Shown: piece by piece, positions 36,472-45,459 of the stretch
Position numbering within the stretch: the first letter of the stretch is position 1
Layout of the letters: the number at the start of each line of letters is the position of its first letter
Source: Aequitasia blattaphilus
GTDB taxonomy: Bacteria > Bacillota > Clostridia > Lachnospirales > Lachnospiraceae
Assembly: GCF_024721305.1 (NCBI RefSeq)
Contig: NZ_JAMXOD010000004.1
Location: forward strand, 124,001 to 188,000
DNA: 64,000 bases
Reading direction: 5' to 3'
Made by a program: the position numbers and the translations under genes
The notes under the pieces: model-generated
Told to the model about the DNA's origin: nothing
Seen by the model: only the letters and a program-made list of their open reading frames with translations
Database searches by the model: none

Positions 36472-37668
36472 ATGGAAAAAATTAAAATGACAACCCCAAT
36501 AGTAGAGATGGATGGAGATGAAATGACAAGAATTCTATGGAAAATGATTAAAGATCATCTTCTTACTCCATACATTGAGCTTAACACAGAATATTACGAT
36601 TTAGGCTTAGAGCACCGTAATGAAACGAATGATCAGGTAACTGTTGATTCGGCTAATGCAACAAAAAAACATAAAGTAGCAGTTAAATGCGCAACAATCA
36701 CTCCAAATGCAGCCAGAATGGACGAATATACCTTGAAAGAAATGTGGAAAAGTCCAAACGGAACAATACGTGCAATCTTAGATGGTACCGTTTTCCGTGC
36801 TCCTATCGTTGTAAAAGGAATTGAACCTTGTGTTAAAAATTGGAAAAAACCAATCACAATCGCAAGACATGCTTATGGTGATGTATATAAAGGTGTGGAA
36901 ATGAAAATTCCCGAAGCAGGAAAAGTGGAGCTCGTTTATACGAAAGAAAACGGCGAAGTAGAAAAGGAATGCATTCACAACTTTACTGGCTCAGGTATTG
37001 TACAAGGAATGCATAATGTTAATGAATCCATCGAAAGCTTTGCAAAAAGTTGTTTTAACTATGCTTTAGACGTAAAGCAGGATCTTTGGTTCGCAACAAA
37101 AGATACCATTTCAAAAAAATACGATCATACTTTTAAAGACATTTTCCAGGAAATTTTTGAGAAAGATTTTAAAACGAAATTCGAAGAAGCTGGAATCCAG
37201 TATTTTTACACTTTGATTGACGACGCGGTAGCAAGAGTTATGAAGTCAGAAGGCGGTTATATTTGGGCATGCAAAAACTACGATGGTGATGTTATGAGTG
37301 ATATGATAAGCTCCGCATTCGGTTCCCTTGCTATGATGACTTCTGTTTTGGTGTCTCCTGAAGGCTACTACGAATATGAAGCAGCTCATGGAACGGTACA
37401 AAGACATTACTACAAACATCTGAAGGGAGAGGAAACCTCCACCAACTCTGTAGCTACTATTTTCGCTTGGACAGGTGCACTTCGAAAAAGAGGAGAACTT
37501 GATAACAACACTGAATTGATGGCATTTGCTGACAAACTGGATCACGCAACTCTTAAGACGATAGAAGATGGTAAAATGACAAAAGATTTAGCTCTTATCA
37601 CAACATTTGAAAATCCCGTTGTACTAAACAGCGAAGATTTCATTAAAGAAGTTGCAAAAAATCTATAA
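36472..37668 (+). CDS. icd: Isocitrate dehydrogenase (NADP-type, class II)
   Basis: Oxidatively decarboxylates isocitrate to 2-oxoglutarate. The 398-residue sequence is the dimeric type II form also found in eukaryotes: [16 protein letters not shown] at the start, [17 protein letters not shown] around the substrate site, [24 protein letters not shown], and [11 protein letters not shown] at the cofactor site. ATG 36472 follows AAGGAG by eight bases; a further upstream in-frame ATG (36430) would overlap the deaminase gene. No citrate synthase or aconitase is adjacent. It probably supplies 2-oxoglutarate for glutamate. Confidence 0.94.
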   Translation: MEKIKMTTPIVEMDGDEMTRILWKMIKDHLLTPYIELNTEYYDLGLEHRNETNDQVTVDSANATKKHKVAVKCATITPNAARMDEYTLKEMWKSPNGTIRAILDGTVFRAPIVVKGIEPCVKNWKKPITIARHAYGDVYKGVEMKIPEAGKVELVYTKENGEVEKECIHNFTGSGIVQGMHNVNESIESFAKSCFNYALDVKQDLWFATKDTISKKYDHTFKDIFQEIFEKDFKTKFEEAGIQYFYTLIDDAVARVMKSEGGYIWACKNYDGDVMSDMISSAFGSLAMMTSVLVSPEGYYEYEAAHGTVQRHYYKHLKGEETSTNSVATIFAWTGALRKRGELDNNTELMAFADKLDHATLKTIEDGKMTKDLALITTFENPVVLNSEDFIKEVAKNL

Positions 37669-37675
37669 AAATCAA

Positions 37676-37708
37676 GACCAGCTCACATGAGCTGGTCCCA
37701 TTTTTTAT
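37676..37708. terminator. Bidirectional terminator between icd and the ABC-F gene
   Basis: GACCAGCTC (37676-37684), loop ACAT, GAGCTGGTC (37689-37697), followed by CCATTTTTTA on the plus strand. Read in the other direction the same stem is followed by TTGATTTTTATAG. It spans the last codons and the TGA stop of the minus-strand gene. Confidence 0.82.
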
Positions 37709-39581
37709 AGGCATCTTCTAAAGTTTTTTCTAAAGCTTCTTTTTCTGTAGCGAGCTCCTGACATTTCACACTATTTGTATAAATTTCTTCCTGACACAAG
37801 AGTCCATCAATTTCCTCCACCCTTGCCTCTGCCTCTAATATTTCGTTTTCAATCTTTTTACGATCATTCTCTCTTTTTAATTCACGTGCTTTTTCTTCTT
37901 TTTGTTCCTGCCATGAAAGCTTTCCCTTATTATCATCAGCGCTTTCTGTATTCTCCAATTCAATCAAGGACTCTCTCTCCAGATGCTTTTCCAGATAATA
38001 ATCATAATTTCCAATATAATTTTCAAACCCATGATTTTTTAATTCTAAAATTCTTGTTGCTGTCTGATTAATAAAGTAACGGTCATGAGATACATATAAC
38101 ACAGTACCTTCAAAGCTTTGTAATGCTTCTTCCAGGATTTCTTTTGAATCAACATCTAAATGGTTTGTAGGCTCATCCAATATGAGAAGATTTGCTTTTG
38201 AAAGCATTAATTTAGCCAAAGAGACCCGTCCCTTTTCTCCACCACTAAGAGATGAAATCAGCTTTTGCACATCATCACCAAAGAATAGAAATCCTGCCAG
38301 AAGGTTACGGATTGCGGTATTGCTTAAATCAGGATAAGCATCTGATATTTCCTCGAACACTGTATTCTTTTCGTTTAGTATATGATGTTCCTGATCATAA
38401 TAGGCAATATCCACACTTGCTCCTATGGAAAGTGTTCCGGCATCTTGACTCACCATTCCATTTATAATCTTTAAAAGAGTGGTTTTTCCGGTTCCATTAT
38501 TTCCGATAATGGCCACCTTTTCCCTTCTTTTAATCTCAAAGCTCAAATTAGAAAAAAGAAGCTGATGACCAAAAGACTTGCTTAAGCCTTCACATTTTAA
38601 AACATCATTTCCACTGCGGCTACCGGGGGAGAATTCGAGTCCCATCCTGGAATTAACCTCTTGGGGTTTTTCAATCCGTTCAATTTTATCTAACATCTTT
38701 TCACGGCTTTCAGCACGTTTAATGGATTTTTCCCGATTAAAAGATTTTAGTTTTTCAATCACTTTCTTCTGATGATTGATTTCATCTTGCTGTTTTAAAT
38801 AGGCTTTCATTTTTCCATGCCGTATTTCTTTTCGCTTTTTGGCATAGTCTTCATAATTGCCCTTATAAACATTCAACACTCCCATATCTATTTCAAGAAC
38901 CTTTGTGACTACTTTATTCAAAAAATAGCGGTCATGGGATACAATAATGACGCCGCCTTTATAGTTTAGCAAATACGTTTCCAGCCAGGATACAGAGCTT
39001 AAATCCAAATGGTTGGTAGGCTCGTCTAAAAGAAGTAAGTCTGGCTTCGTCAAAAGCAGTTTTCCCAGAGCTACCCTGGTTTTTTCCCCGCCGGACAGAG
39101 TGTTAACACTTTTTGAAAAGTCTTCTTCCAAAAAGCCAAGGCCTTTTATTACACCAGCTATTTCACTTTCTACTGCGTAGCCATTTTGGTATTCGAATTC
39201 AGCCATAAGGCTATGATACAAAGCCATGGTTTTCTCTAGCTCCTCACCCTTTTGTACACTTAATATCCCTTCCAAATCACGGATGCGTTCTTCTAAGGCA
39301 ATGAGCTCCCTTTTTGCTGTTTTTACCTCTTCATAAATGCTGCGATGAGAATCAATATTTTGGTGCTGTGGAAGATAACCAATCGTCTTATTTTTGGCAA
39401 TAGAAAAAGAACCAGAGTCCGCCTTGATTTCTCCAATTAAAATCTTTAGGAGCGTAGACTTTCCTGCACCATTTACACCAACCACTGCAACCTTCTCATA
39501 ATCCTCAATATTAAAAGAAGCTTCTTTTAAGATACTGTCTTCTAAAAAAGCTTTTGAAATTTTATTTGTTTGCAATAACAT
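37683..39581 (-). CDS. ABC-F family ATPase (translation factor type)
   Basis: A 632-residue soluble protein with two ABC cassettes and no membrane segments. Walker A1 GVNGAGKS is at 35-42 and Walker A2 GNNGTGKT at 360-367, with signatures LSGGEKTRV and LSGGEKGRV and switch segments LLLDEPTNHLD and LILDEPTNHLD. The interdomain linker and C-terminal part (about 540-632) are charged coiled coil. ABC-F proteins act on ribosomes, as translation factors or antibiotic protection. The length and C-terminal coiled coil suggest a housekeeping YdiF/Uup-like member, but a resistance role cannot be excluded. GGAGG precedes the ATG. Confidence 0.9.
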   Translation of the reverse strand: MLLQTNKISKAFLEDSILKEASFNIEDYEKVAVVGVNGAGKSTLLKILIGEIKADSGSFSIAKNKTIGYLPQHQNIDSHRSIYEEVKTAKRELIALEERIRDLEGILSVQKGEELEKTMALYHSLMAEFEYQNGYAVESEIAGVIKGLGFLEEDFSKSVNTLSGGEKTRVALGKLLLTKPDLLLLDEPTNHLDLSSVSWLETYLLNYKGGVIIVSHDRYFLNKVVTKVLEIDMGVLNVYKGNYEDYAKKRKEIRHGKMKAYLKQQDEINHQKKVIEKLKSFNREKSIKRAESREKMLDKIERIEKPQEVNSRMGLEFSPGSRSGNDVLKCEGLSKSFGHQLLFSNLSFEIKRREKVAIIGNNGTGKTTLLKIINGMVSQDAGTLSIGASVDIAYYDQEHHILNEKNTVFEEISDAYPDLSNTAIRNLLAGFLFFGDDVQKLISSLSGGEKGRVSLAKLMLSKANLLILDEPTNHLDVDSKEILEEALQSFEGTVLYVSHDRYFINQTATRILELKNHGFENYIGNYDYYLEKHLERESLIELENTESADDNKGKLSWQEQKEEKARELKRENDRKKIENEILEAEARVEEIDGLLCQEEIYTNSVKCQELATEKEALEKTLEDAYKKWDQLM

Positions 39582-39645
39582 AATTTATCCTCCATATCTT
39601 CACGACTAATTATATCGGATATAGTATAAAAAACAACCAAAAAGT

Positions 39646-39674
39646 TTGACTTATCTACTATATTTTAATATAAT
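39646..39674 (+). promoter_or_regulatory. Promoter of rex
   Basis: TTGACT (39646-39651), 17 bp, TATAAT (39669-39674). A TTG in this -35 box is in frame with rex but must be non-coding. Confidence 0.78.
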
Positions 39675-39705
39675 AGCTTGTAGAAACAAGACAGGAGGGG
39701 AATCT

Positions 39706-40353
39706 GTGGAAAAAAAAGAAATATCTCAGGCGGTAATCACTCGATTGCCAAGGTATTATAGATATTTAGGTGAGCTGTTAGAAAATAGTATCGAAAGAAT
39801 ATCATCAAACGAACTGAGTAAACGAATGCAGGTAACTGCTTCACAAATCCGACAGGATTTAAATAATTTTGGTGGCTTTGGTCAACAAGGCTATGGATAT
39901 AACGTAAAATACTTACATACTGAAATCGGTAAAATTCTTGGATTGGATGATAAACACAATCTCATTATTATAGGAGCAGGTAATTTGGGGCAAGCACTTG
40001 CAAACTATACTTCATTTGAACGAATTGGTTTTGTAATAAAAGGTCTTTTCGATATTAATCCCAAACTTAACGGAATAACAGTGAGAGGTATTCCTGTAAA
40101 GAGGATGGATGAAATGCAGAATTTTATCAAAGAACATTCTATCGATATGGCAATTTTAACAATTCCAAAAGAGCGTGCTATAGAAGTAGCTACGATGTTA
40201 GTGGATTTCGGAATAAAGGGTATTTGGAATTTTGCTCATACTGATTTAAACGTTCCAGACGATGTTGTTGTTGAAAATGTACATTTATCTGAAAGTTTAA
40301 TGCGCTTATCTTATAATTTGAAGCAAGAAGAAAACAAAAATAACGTAAAATAA
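39706..40353 (+). CDS. rex: Redox-sensing transcriptional repressor Rex
   Basis: Homodimeric repressor that binds DNA when NADH/NAD+ is low and lets go when NADH binds, controlling fermentation genes. The 215-residue protein has an N-terminal winged helix (ISQAVITRLPRYYRYL, ASQIRQDLNNFG) and a Rossmann domain with GAGNLGQALANY. GTG 39706 is the start, with AGGAGGGG (39693-39700) six bases upstream; upstream codons fall in the promoter. A near-consensus Rex site lies in the alcohol dehydrogenase promoter at 51908-51925. The genes downstream of rex (NADHX repair) also concern NAD(P)H. Confidence 0.96.
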   Translation: MEKKEISQAVITRLPRYYRYLGELLENSIERISSNELSKRMQVTASQIRQDLNNFGGFGQQGYGYNVKYLHTEIGKILGLDDKHNLIIIGAGNLGQALANYTSFERIGFVIKGLFDINPKLNGITVRGIPVKRMDEMQNFIKEHSIDMAILTIPKERAIEVATMLVDFGIKGIWNFAHTDLNVPDDVVVENVHLSESLMRLSYNLKQEENKNNVK

Positions 40354-40422
40354 TCTGAAGTGGACGTGTATAGATGAGTGAGAACTATCTTGCACGTTCT
40401 TTTGCCATGTGAAGGAGACACA

Positions 40423-41928
40423 ATGATTTATTTGCCGACTGGCTCACAGATGAGTGAGGCAGATCTCTATACGATTGAAAAAGAAAACATTCCCTCACGA
40501 ACCCTGATGGAACGAGCAGCCTCTTCCTGTGTAGATGTGTTAATAGAAGAGGAGTTAGATCTTTCATCCACACTCATTGTTTGTGGTGTGGGAAATAACG
40601 GCGGAGATGGTCTTGCAATTGCACGGCTTTTATCTGAACAAGGCTTATCCGTTGCGGTTTGGCTTGTTGGGGATACCACCCGTATGAGCTTTGAAGCAAA
40701 AGAACAGCTTTCACAGCTTCAAAACACAAAAGTAATCATTGACTCACAATATCCAAAAGGATTTTATTCTTTGATTATAGATGCAATTTTTGGTGTTGGA
40801 CTAAAACGTGAAATTCAAGGAAGCTATAAGGAATGTATTTCCTTTCTAAACCAACAGAAAGTAACGAAGGTAGCCGTGGATATTCCAAGCGGTATTTCTT
40901 CCGCAAATGGTCAAGTTTTAGGTGTTGCACTGCAAGTAGATTTAACAATTGCGATACAATGTCAAAAGCTTGGCATGGCACTTTATCCAGGCAATGAGTA
41001 TTGTGGGCGGATTATCACAAAAAAAATCGGAATTAGTACCTTACCTTTTGAAAAGGAGAAAAAGACTGTTTTATGCTTTCATAATGATGATTATTACAAT
41101 CTTCTTCCAGAAAGACCCGCTCATGCAAACAAAGGGACTTTTGGAAAAGTGTTGGTAATTGGCGGTTCAAAAGGTATGGCTGGCGCGGCCTATTTGAATG
41201 CTTTTTCGGCTTACAAAATGGGAGCCGGACTGGTACGCTTTTATACGCCGGAGACGAACAGATCCATTCTACAAACTCTTCTATGTGAAGGGATTATGAC
41301 AACCTATGAATCTTTTCATGAAAAGGAATGTATCGAGCTTCTGTCCTGGGCTGATGTGGTCCTTATTGGATCAGGACTGGGACTTTCCGAAACTGCAAAA
41401 GAAATACTGTTTTGTGTATTAGAGAACCATGAAAAGAAGCTGGTCATAGATGGAGATGCATTAACGCTTATCAGTCAATGTTCAAATTGGCGGGAACGGG
41501 TAAAGGCCAAAGAAATCATCTTGACACCTCATATGAAAGAAATGAGCCGGCTTCTTCATTGTGATGTTTCAACCATTCAAGAAAACCGAACAGAAGTATT
41601 AACTTCATATGTTAACAAGAATCAACTTTGCTGTGTTCTGAAAGATGAACGAACACTTGTTGGAGCAAGTAATCAGAATCCTGTTTTAAACACAAGTGGA
41701 AATAATGCCATGGCAAAGGCAGGTTCAGGTGATGTATTGACGGGAATAATCGGTGGTTTGCTCAGTCACGGACTCAATGCTTATGAGAGTGGAGTACTCG
41801 GCGTCTATCTTCACGGGCTTTGTGGAGATATTGGACGGGAACATAAGGGTGAATTTGGTTTAATGGCAAGTGACCTGGCCGTATATTTAAAGGATGCAAT
41901 CAACTATGTTAAAGAGGTGAGAAAATGA
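40423..41928 (+). CDS. nnrD: Bifunctional NAD(P)H-hydrate epimerase/dehydratase
   Basis: Repairs damaged NADHX/NADPHX: the N-terminal YjeF domain epimerises, and the C-terminal kinase-like domain dehydrates with ADP or ATP. The 501-residue protein has the epimerase segments RTLMERAA and CGVGNNGGDGLAIAR, and in the second half KGTFGKVLVIGGSKGMAGAA and NAMAKAGSGDVLTGIIGGLL. ATG 40423 follows AAGGAG. It overlaps alr by four bases (ATGA), so translation is coupled. Its place next to rex fits NADH homeostasis. Confidence 0.94.
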   Translation: MIYLPTGSQMSEADLYTIEKENIPSRTLMERAASSCVDVLIEEELDLSSTLIVCGVGNNGGDGLAIARLLSEQGLSVAVWLVGDTTRMSFEAKEQLSQLQNTKVIIDSQYPKGFYSLIIDAIFGVGLKREIQGSYKECISFLNQQKVTKVAVDIPSGISSANGQVLGVALQVDLTIAIQCQKLGMALYPGNEYCGRIITKKIGISTLPFEKEKKTVLCFHNDDYYNLLPERPAHANKGTFGKVLVIGGSKGMAGAAYLNAFSAYKMGAGLVRFYTPETNRSILQTLLCEGIMTTYESFHEKECIELLSWADVVLIGSGLGLSETAKEILFCVLENHEKKLVIDGDALTLISQCSNWRERVKAKEIILTPHMKEMSRLLHCDVSTIQENRTEVLTSYVNKNQLCCVLKDERTLVGASNQNPVLNTSGNNAMAKAGSGDVLTGIIGGLLSHGLNAYESGVLGVYLHGLCGDIGREHKGEFGLMASDLAVYLKDAINYVKEVRK

Positions 41929-43088
41929 AAGAGTACAGAAGAGTCATAGCCCAGGTAGATTTAGATGCAATTGAATGGAACTTTGAAAAACTTTATGGAA
42001 ACGTAGAGAACAAAACGAAGATGATGGCCGTTATAAAAAGTGATGGTTATGGACATGGAGCTTTTGAAGTTGCACAAACCTTAGAAGCAAAGGATTGTCT
42101 GTGGGGATTCGCTGTTGCTACACTTGATGAGGCTGTAAGCCTTAGAAAACAGGGGATTCAAAAAAATATTATGGTTTTGGGATGTGTATTCCCTGAACAA
42201 TTTAATGACCTTGTAAAATATGATATTCAGATGACAATTTATACAAAAGAACTGGGTGAGCTGGCTGCAAAGTTTGCTCTCGAAAATGAGGCAGCAATCA
42301 ATGCTCATATAAAAGTAGACAGTGGTATGGGACGAATTGGCTTTCCGTGTAACGAAGCAGGTGTCGCTGACATAAAAACAGTATGTCAGCTAGATGGACT
42401 TCGAATCTTGGGATTATTTACACATTTTGCAAAGGCTGATGAAACAGATAAAACTTTTACAGATAAACAGCTTCAAAATTTTAATGGAATGATTCGCAGC
42501 CTTGGAGAAAAAGGCATTGAATTCCCCTATTATCACGCCTCAAATAGTGCAGGTATTATTGATGTTAAGGAAGGAAATTATGATTTGGTACGGGCAGGCA
42601 TCGCTACCTATGGTCTTTATCCTTCTGAAGATGTAAAAAAAGAACAAGTGATTCTAAAACCCGCACTTACACTAAAAAGTCATGTGATTTTCACCAAATG
42701 GGTAGAAGCCGGAACACCTATTAGTTATGGCGGAACCCATATCACCCAAAGGAAAACCCATGTTGCCACGATTCCAGTTGGCTATGGTGATGGTTATCCC
42801 AGAAGCCTTTCAAACAAAGGGCATGTGTTGATTAAAGGGAAAAAAGCCCCTATCCTTGGACGCGTCTGTATGGATCAATTCATGGTAGATATAACAGCAA
42901 TCGATGGTGTGGAAATGTTTGACGAAGTGACCTTGGTGGGAAAAGACCAAAATGAGTGTATTACCGTGGAAACCTTAGGAGATTTAAGCGGACGCTTTAA
43001 CTATGAGTTTGTCTGCTGTCTGGGAAAACGAATACCAAGAGAGTATTTAAGACACGGTGAAATAATAAATCAAAAGGATTATTTTTAG
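41925..43088 (+). CDS. alr: Alanine racemase
   Basis: Makes D-alanine for peptidoglycan with PLP. The 387-residue fold III enzyme has PLP-lysine Lys38 in AVIKSDGYGHG and the opposing catalytic tyrosine Tyr268 in ISYGGTH; RVCMDQFMVD near the C-terminus is the other family motif. GAGGTGAG inside the nnrD end is its ribosome binding site. It is translated from the nnrD transcript. Confidence 0.96.
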   Translation: MKEYRRVIAQVDLDAIEWNFEKLYGNVENKTKMMAVIKSDGYGHGAFEVAQTLEAKDCLWGFAVATLDEAVSLRKQGIQKNIMVLGCVFPEQFNDLVKYDIQMTIYTKELGELAAKFALENEAAINAHIKVDSGMGRIGFPCNEAGVADIKTVCQLDGLRILGLFTHFAKADETDKTFTDKQLQNFNGMIRSLGEKGIEFPYYHASNSAGIIDVKEGNYDLVRAGIATYGLYPSEDVKKEQVILKPALTLKSHVIFTKWVEAGTPISYGGTHITQRKTHVATIPVGYGDGYPRSLSNKGHVLIKGKKAPILGRVCMDQFMVDITAIDGVEMFDEVTLVGKDQNECITVETLGDLSGRFNYEFVCCLGKRIPREYLRHGEIINQKDYF

Positions 43089-43109
43089 ACAAAAGAAGGA
43101 GAAACAAAA

Positions 43110-43904
43110 ATGGAAGAAGGCAGTATATTTCAGCGAATGAAGAATATTTTTTCAGAAGAAGAGGAAATGGATGAAATATTAACCCAGGAAGCGAAAGGTT
43201 TAATCAAGAATATATTTCGTTATATGTCAAAAGATGCAAAAGATATTATGACACATCGAAAAAATATAGTTGCAATTGATGAAGACACCCCTTTATCTGA
43301 AGGACTTCGCTTTATGTTAGATGAAAATTATTCTCGATTTCCTGTTTATAGAGAAAGTATTGATGAAATCGTAGGAATAATTCACCTGAGAGAAGGAATG
43401 AAATGTTATCTCAATCCCGAAAAAAAAGAGCTTCCTTTAAAAGATCTTGGCGAATGCCTAAGAGATGTTTCCTTTATTCCTGAAACAAAAAGCATCGATT
43501 CAATATTCAAAGAAATGCAAAACGAAAAGAATCATATTGCCATTGTTTTAGATGAGTATGGACAAACCTCTGGCCTCGTTGCCATGGAAGACATTCTGGA
43601 AGAAATCGTTGGAAATATTTTAGACGAGCACGATGATGAAGAAGAGACCGTTGCAAAACAACTGGATGGAAGTCTGATTGTGGATGGATTAATGGATTTA
43701 GAAGAAGTGGAAGAAATTCTTCCCCTTCACTTCGAGAAAGAAGAATATGGAACTCTTAATGGTTTTATTATCGATCTTTTAGATCGTATTCCCACAGAGG
43801 GAGAAGAGTGTGAAGTTTTCTATCAAGGATATCGATTTAAGGTCTTATCAATTGAAAACAATACAATTGATCGTGTGAAGATTGAAAAAGCGATGGAAGA
43901 GTGA
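43110..43904 (+). CDS. CorC/HlyC-type CBS-domain protein without membrane domain
   Basis: A 264-residue soluble protein: an acidic N-terminus (residues 1-45), the CBS pair (about 50-175, DIMTHRKNIVAIDEDTPL and FRFPVY-like SRFPVYRES), the IVLDEYGQTSGLVAMEDILEEIVG signature and a C-terminal CorC_HlyC domain (about 185-264). Full hemolysin-C/CNNM-like transporters carry a DUF21 membrane domain in front; this one lacks it, as in CorC. A role in divalent-cation handling is family inference. It lies 21 nt after alr. Confidence 0.87.
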   Translation: MEEGSIFQRMKNIFSEEEEMDEILTQEAKGLIKNIFRYMSKDAKDIMTHRKNIVAIDEDTPLSEGLRFMLDENYSRFPVYRESIDEIVGIIHLREGMKCYLNPEKKELPLKDLGECLRDVSFIPETKSIDSIFKEMQNEKNHIAIVLDEYGQTSGLVAMEDILEEIVGNILDEHDDEEETVAKQLDGSLIVDGLMDLEEVEEILPLHFEKEEYGTLNGFIIDLLDRIPTEGEECEVFYQGYRFKVLSIENNTIDRVKIEKAMEE

Positions 43905-43943
43905 TAAAATAGATTGTATTTTTAATTGAAAAGGAGAAACGCA

Positions 43944-44669
43944 ATGTCAGGACATTCAAAATTTGCAAACATTAAACATAAAAAAGAAAAAAATGATGCA
44001 GCAAAAGGAAAGATTTTCACAAAAATAGGTAAAGAATTAGCTGTTGCTGTTAAAGAAGGAGGCAGCACTGATCCCACTAACAACAGCCGGCTTCGAGACG
44101 TAATCGCAAAAGCAAAAGCGAATAATATGCCCAACGATACGATTGAACGTAATATCAACAGAGGGAATATGGATAGTTCAAACTATGAGCACATTACCTA
44201 CGAAGGATATGGTCCCAATGGAACAGCAATTATTGTTGAAACCTTAACGGATAATAAAAACCGGACAGCTTCCAATGTTAAGAATGCATTTACAAAAGGA
44301 AGTGGGAATGTGGGTACTCCAGGTTGTGTCTCTTTTATGTTTGATCAGAAAGGTCAAATTGTAATCGATAAAGAAGCTTATGAGACAGACAGTGACGAGC
44401 TTATGATGCTTTCATTAGATGCTGGTGCTGAGGACTTCCTGGAAGAAGAAGACAGTTATGAAATTCTGACTACTCCAGAGGATTTCAGCCGGGTACGTTT
44501 GAATTTAGAAGAAAATAAAATTCCGATGGTTCATGCAGAAATCACAATGATTCCTCAAACCTATGTATCCTTAACAGCAGATGATGATATAAAAAATATA
44601 AACAAGACCCTGGAGCTTTTGGAAGAAGATGATGATGTCCAAAATGTCTATCATAACTGGGAGGAATAA
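43944..44669 (+). CDS. yebC: YebC/PmpR family protein
   Basis: A 241-residue cytosolic protein beginning [14 protein letters not shown], the family start (usually SKWANIKH), followed by [16 protein letters not shown] and [14 protein letters not shown]. Family members have been described as DNA-binding regulators and as ribosome-linked factors easing difficult translation; which applies here is open. ATG 43944 follows AAGGAG. The next gene starts 9 nt after the stop. Confidence 0.94.
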   Translation: MSGHSKFANIKHKKEKNDAAKGKIFTKIGKELAVAVKEGGSTDPTNNSRLRDVIAKAKANNMPNDTIERNINRGNMDSSNYEHITYEGYGPNGTAIIVETLTDNKNRTASNVKNAFTKGSGNVGTPGCVSFMFDQKGQIVIDKEAYETDSDELMMLSLDAGAEDFLEEEDSYEILTTPEDFSRVRLNLEENKIPMVHAEITMIPQTYVSLTADDDIKNINKTLELLEEDDDVQNVYHNWEE

Positions 44670-44678
44670 GGAGAAATC

Positions 44679-45443
44679 ATGGAAATTATAAAAACCACAC
44701 TGAAAGAATTCTTTGATGAGAATTTGGGAGAAATCGGAAACTTCAAAAAGAAAAGTTATGATGATGCATTTAAAGGCATGATGGAGAAATACAGACCGAA
44801 GCTTATAGCATTTAATTCTTATTTTGAAGAGCTTCCAGAAGAAGAACGAGAAGCCGCTATTGAAGAAATTTCCTTAGTGATTCCTGAGTATGCTTATGAA
44901 AAAATAAATCGTGAAACGAAACGAAAAAAAGATTCTTTGGCAATTGATTACAATATGACGATGGCAGTCTATGTGATTCCTGGTATATTCCAGTTGGAAA
45001 ATCCATATTGGAATCAAGTAGCGAAAAAAACGGTGGAGGAGTGGAATAAGAAAGAGGTAACCTCTCTTAACTTAAGCGAGTCTCGATATGAAACCATAAC
45101 TTCTGGTTTCAAAAAGAAGCTTTGCTTTATTACAACAGCTGTTTGCGATAGTATGAACAAACCAGATGATTGCTATGAACTTTCTACCTTACGCCAGTAC
45201 CGGGATTCCTATCTTATGAATTTCGAAGAAGGAAAAGCTCTCGTAGAAGAATATTACGATATTGCTCCCATATTGGTTTATATAATGAACATGCAGACAA
45301 ACAGCAGCTTGATTTATGAAAAAATATATCAAGATTATCTTTTAAAGTGTCTAAAGGAAATCGAGGAAAACAAATTCTCGGACTGCGAAGACACCTATAA
45401 GACTATGGTTCTGGATTTGAAATCAAGATACCTTCCATCATAA
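44679..45443 (+). CDS. CFI-box-containing protein of unknown function
   Basis: A 254-residue acidic soluble protein. Residues 149-156 read CFITTAVC, followed by DDCYELSTLRQYRDSYL, the pattern of the CFI-box C-terminal domain. That domain is attached to many unrelated N-terminal parts, and its two or three cysteines are well conserved. The N-terminal 145 residues (MEIIKTTLKEFFDENLGEIG onward) match nothing I recognise. No signal peptide or membrane helix is visible. It sits between yebC and metY with 9- and 16-nt gaps, so it is likely in that operon. The function is unknown. Confidence 0.75.
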   Translation: MEIIKTTLKEFFDENLGEIGNFKKKSYDDAFKGMMEKYRPKLIAFNSYFEELPEEEREAAIEEISLVIPEYAYEKINRETKRKKDSLAIDYNMTMAVYVIPGIFQLENPYWNQVAKKTVEEWNKKEVTSLNLSESRYETITSGFKKKLCFITTAVCDSMNKPDDCYELSTLRQYRDSYLMNFEEGKALVEEYYDIAPILVYIMNMQTNSSLIYEKIYQDYLLKCLKEIEENKFSDCEDTYKTMVLDLKSRYLPS

Positions 45444-45459
45444 AGCTAGGAGATAAAGA

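Noticed and set aside
39646-39705. TTG start extending rex by 20 residues
   Set aside because: The TTG is the -35 box of the rex promoter, so this part is not transcribed.
40374-40412. Twelve-codon reading frame before nnrD (MSENYLARSFAM)
   Set aside because: No ribosome binding site worth the name and no attenuator structure follows; more likely chance.
45444-45459. Possible SAM riboswitch or T-box before metY
   Set aside because: The gap to the upstream gene is 16 bases.
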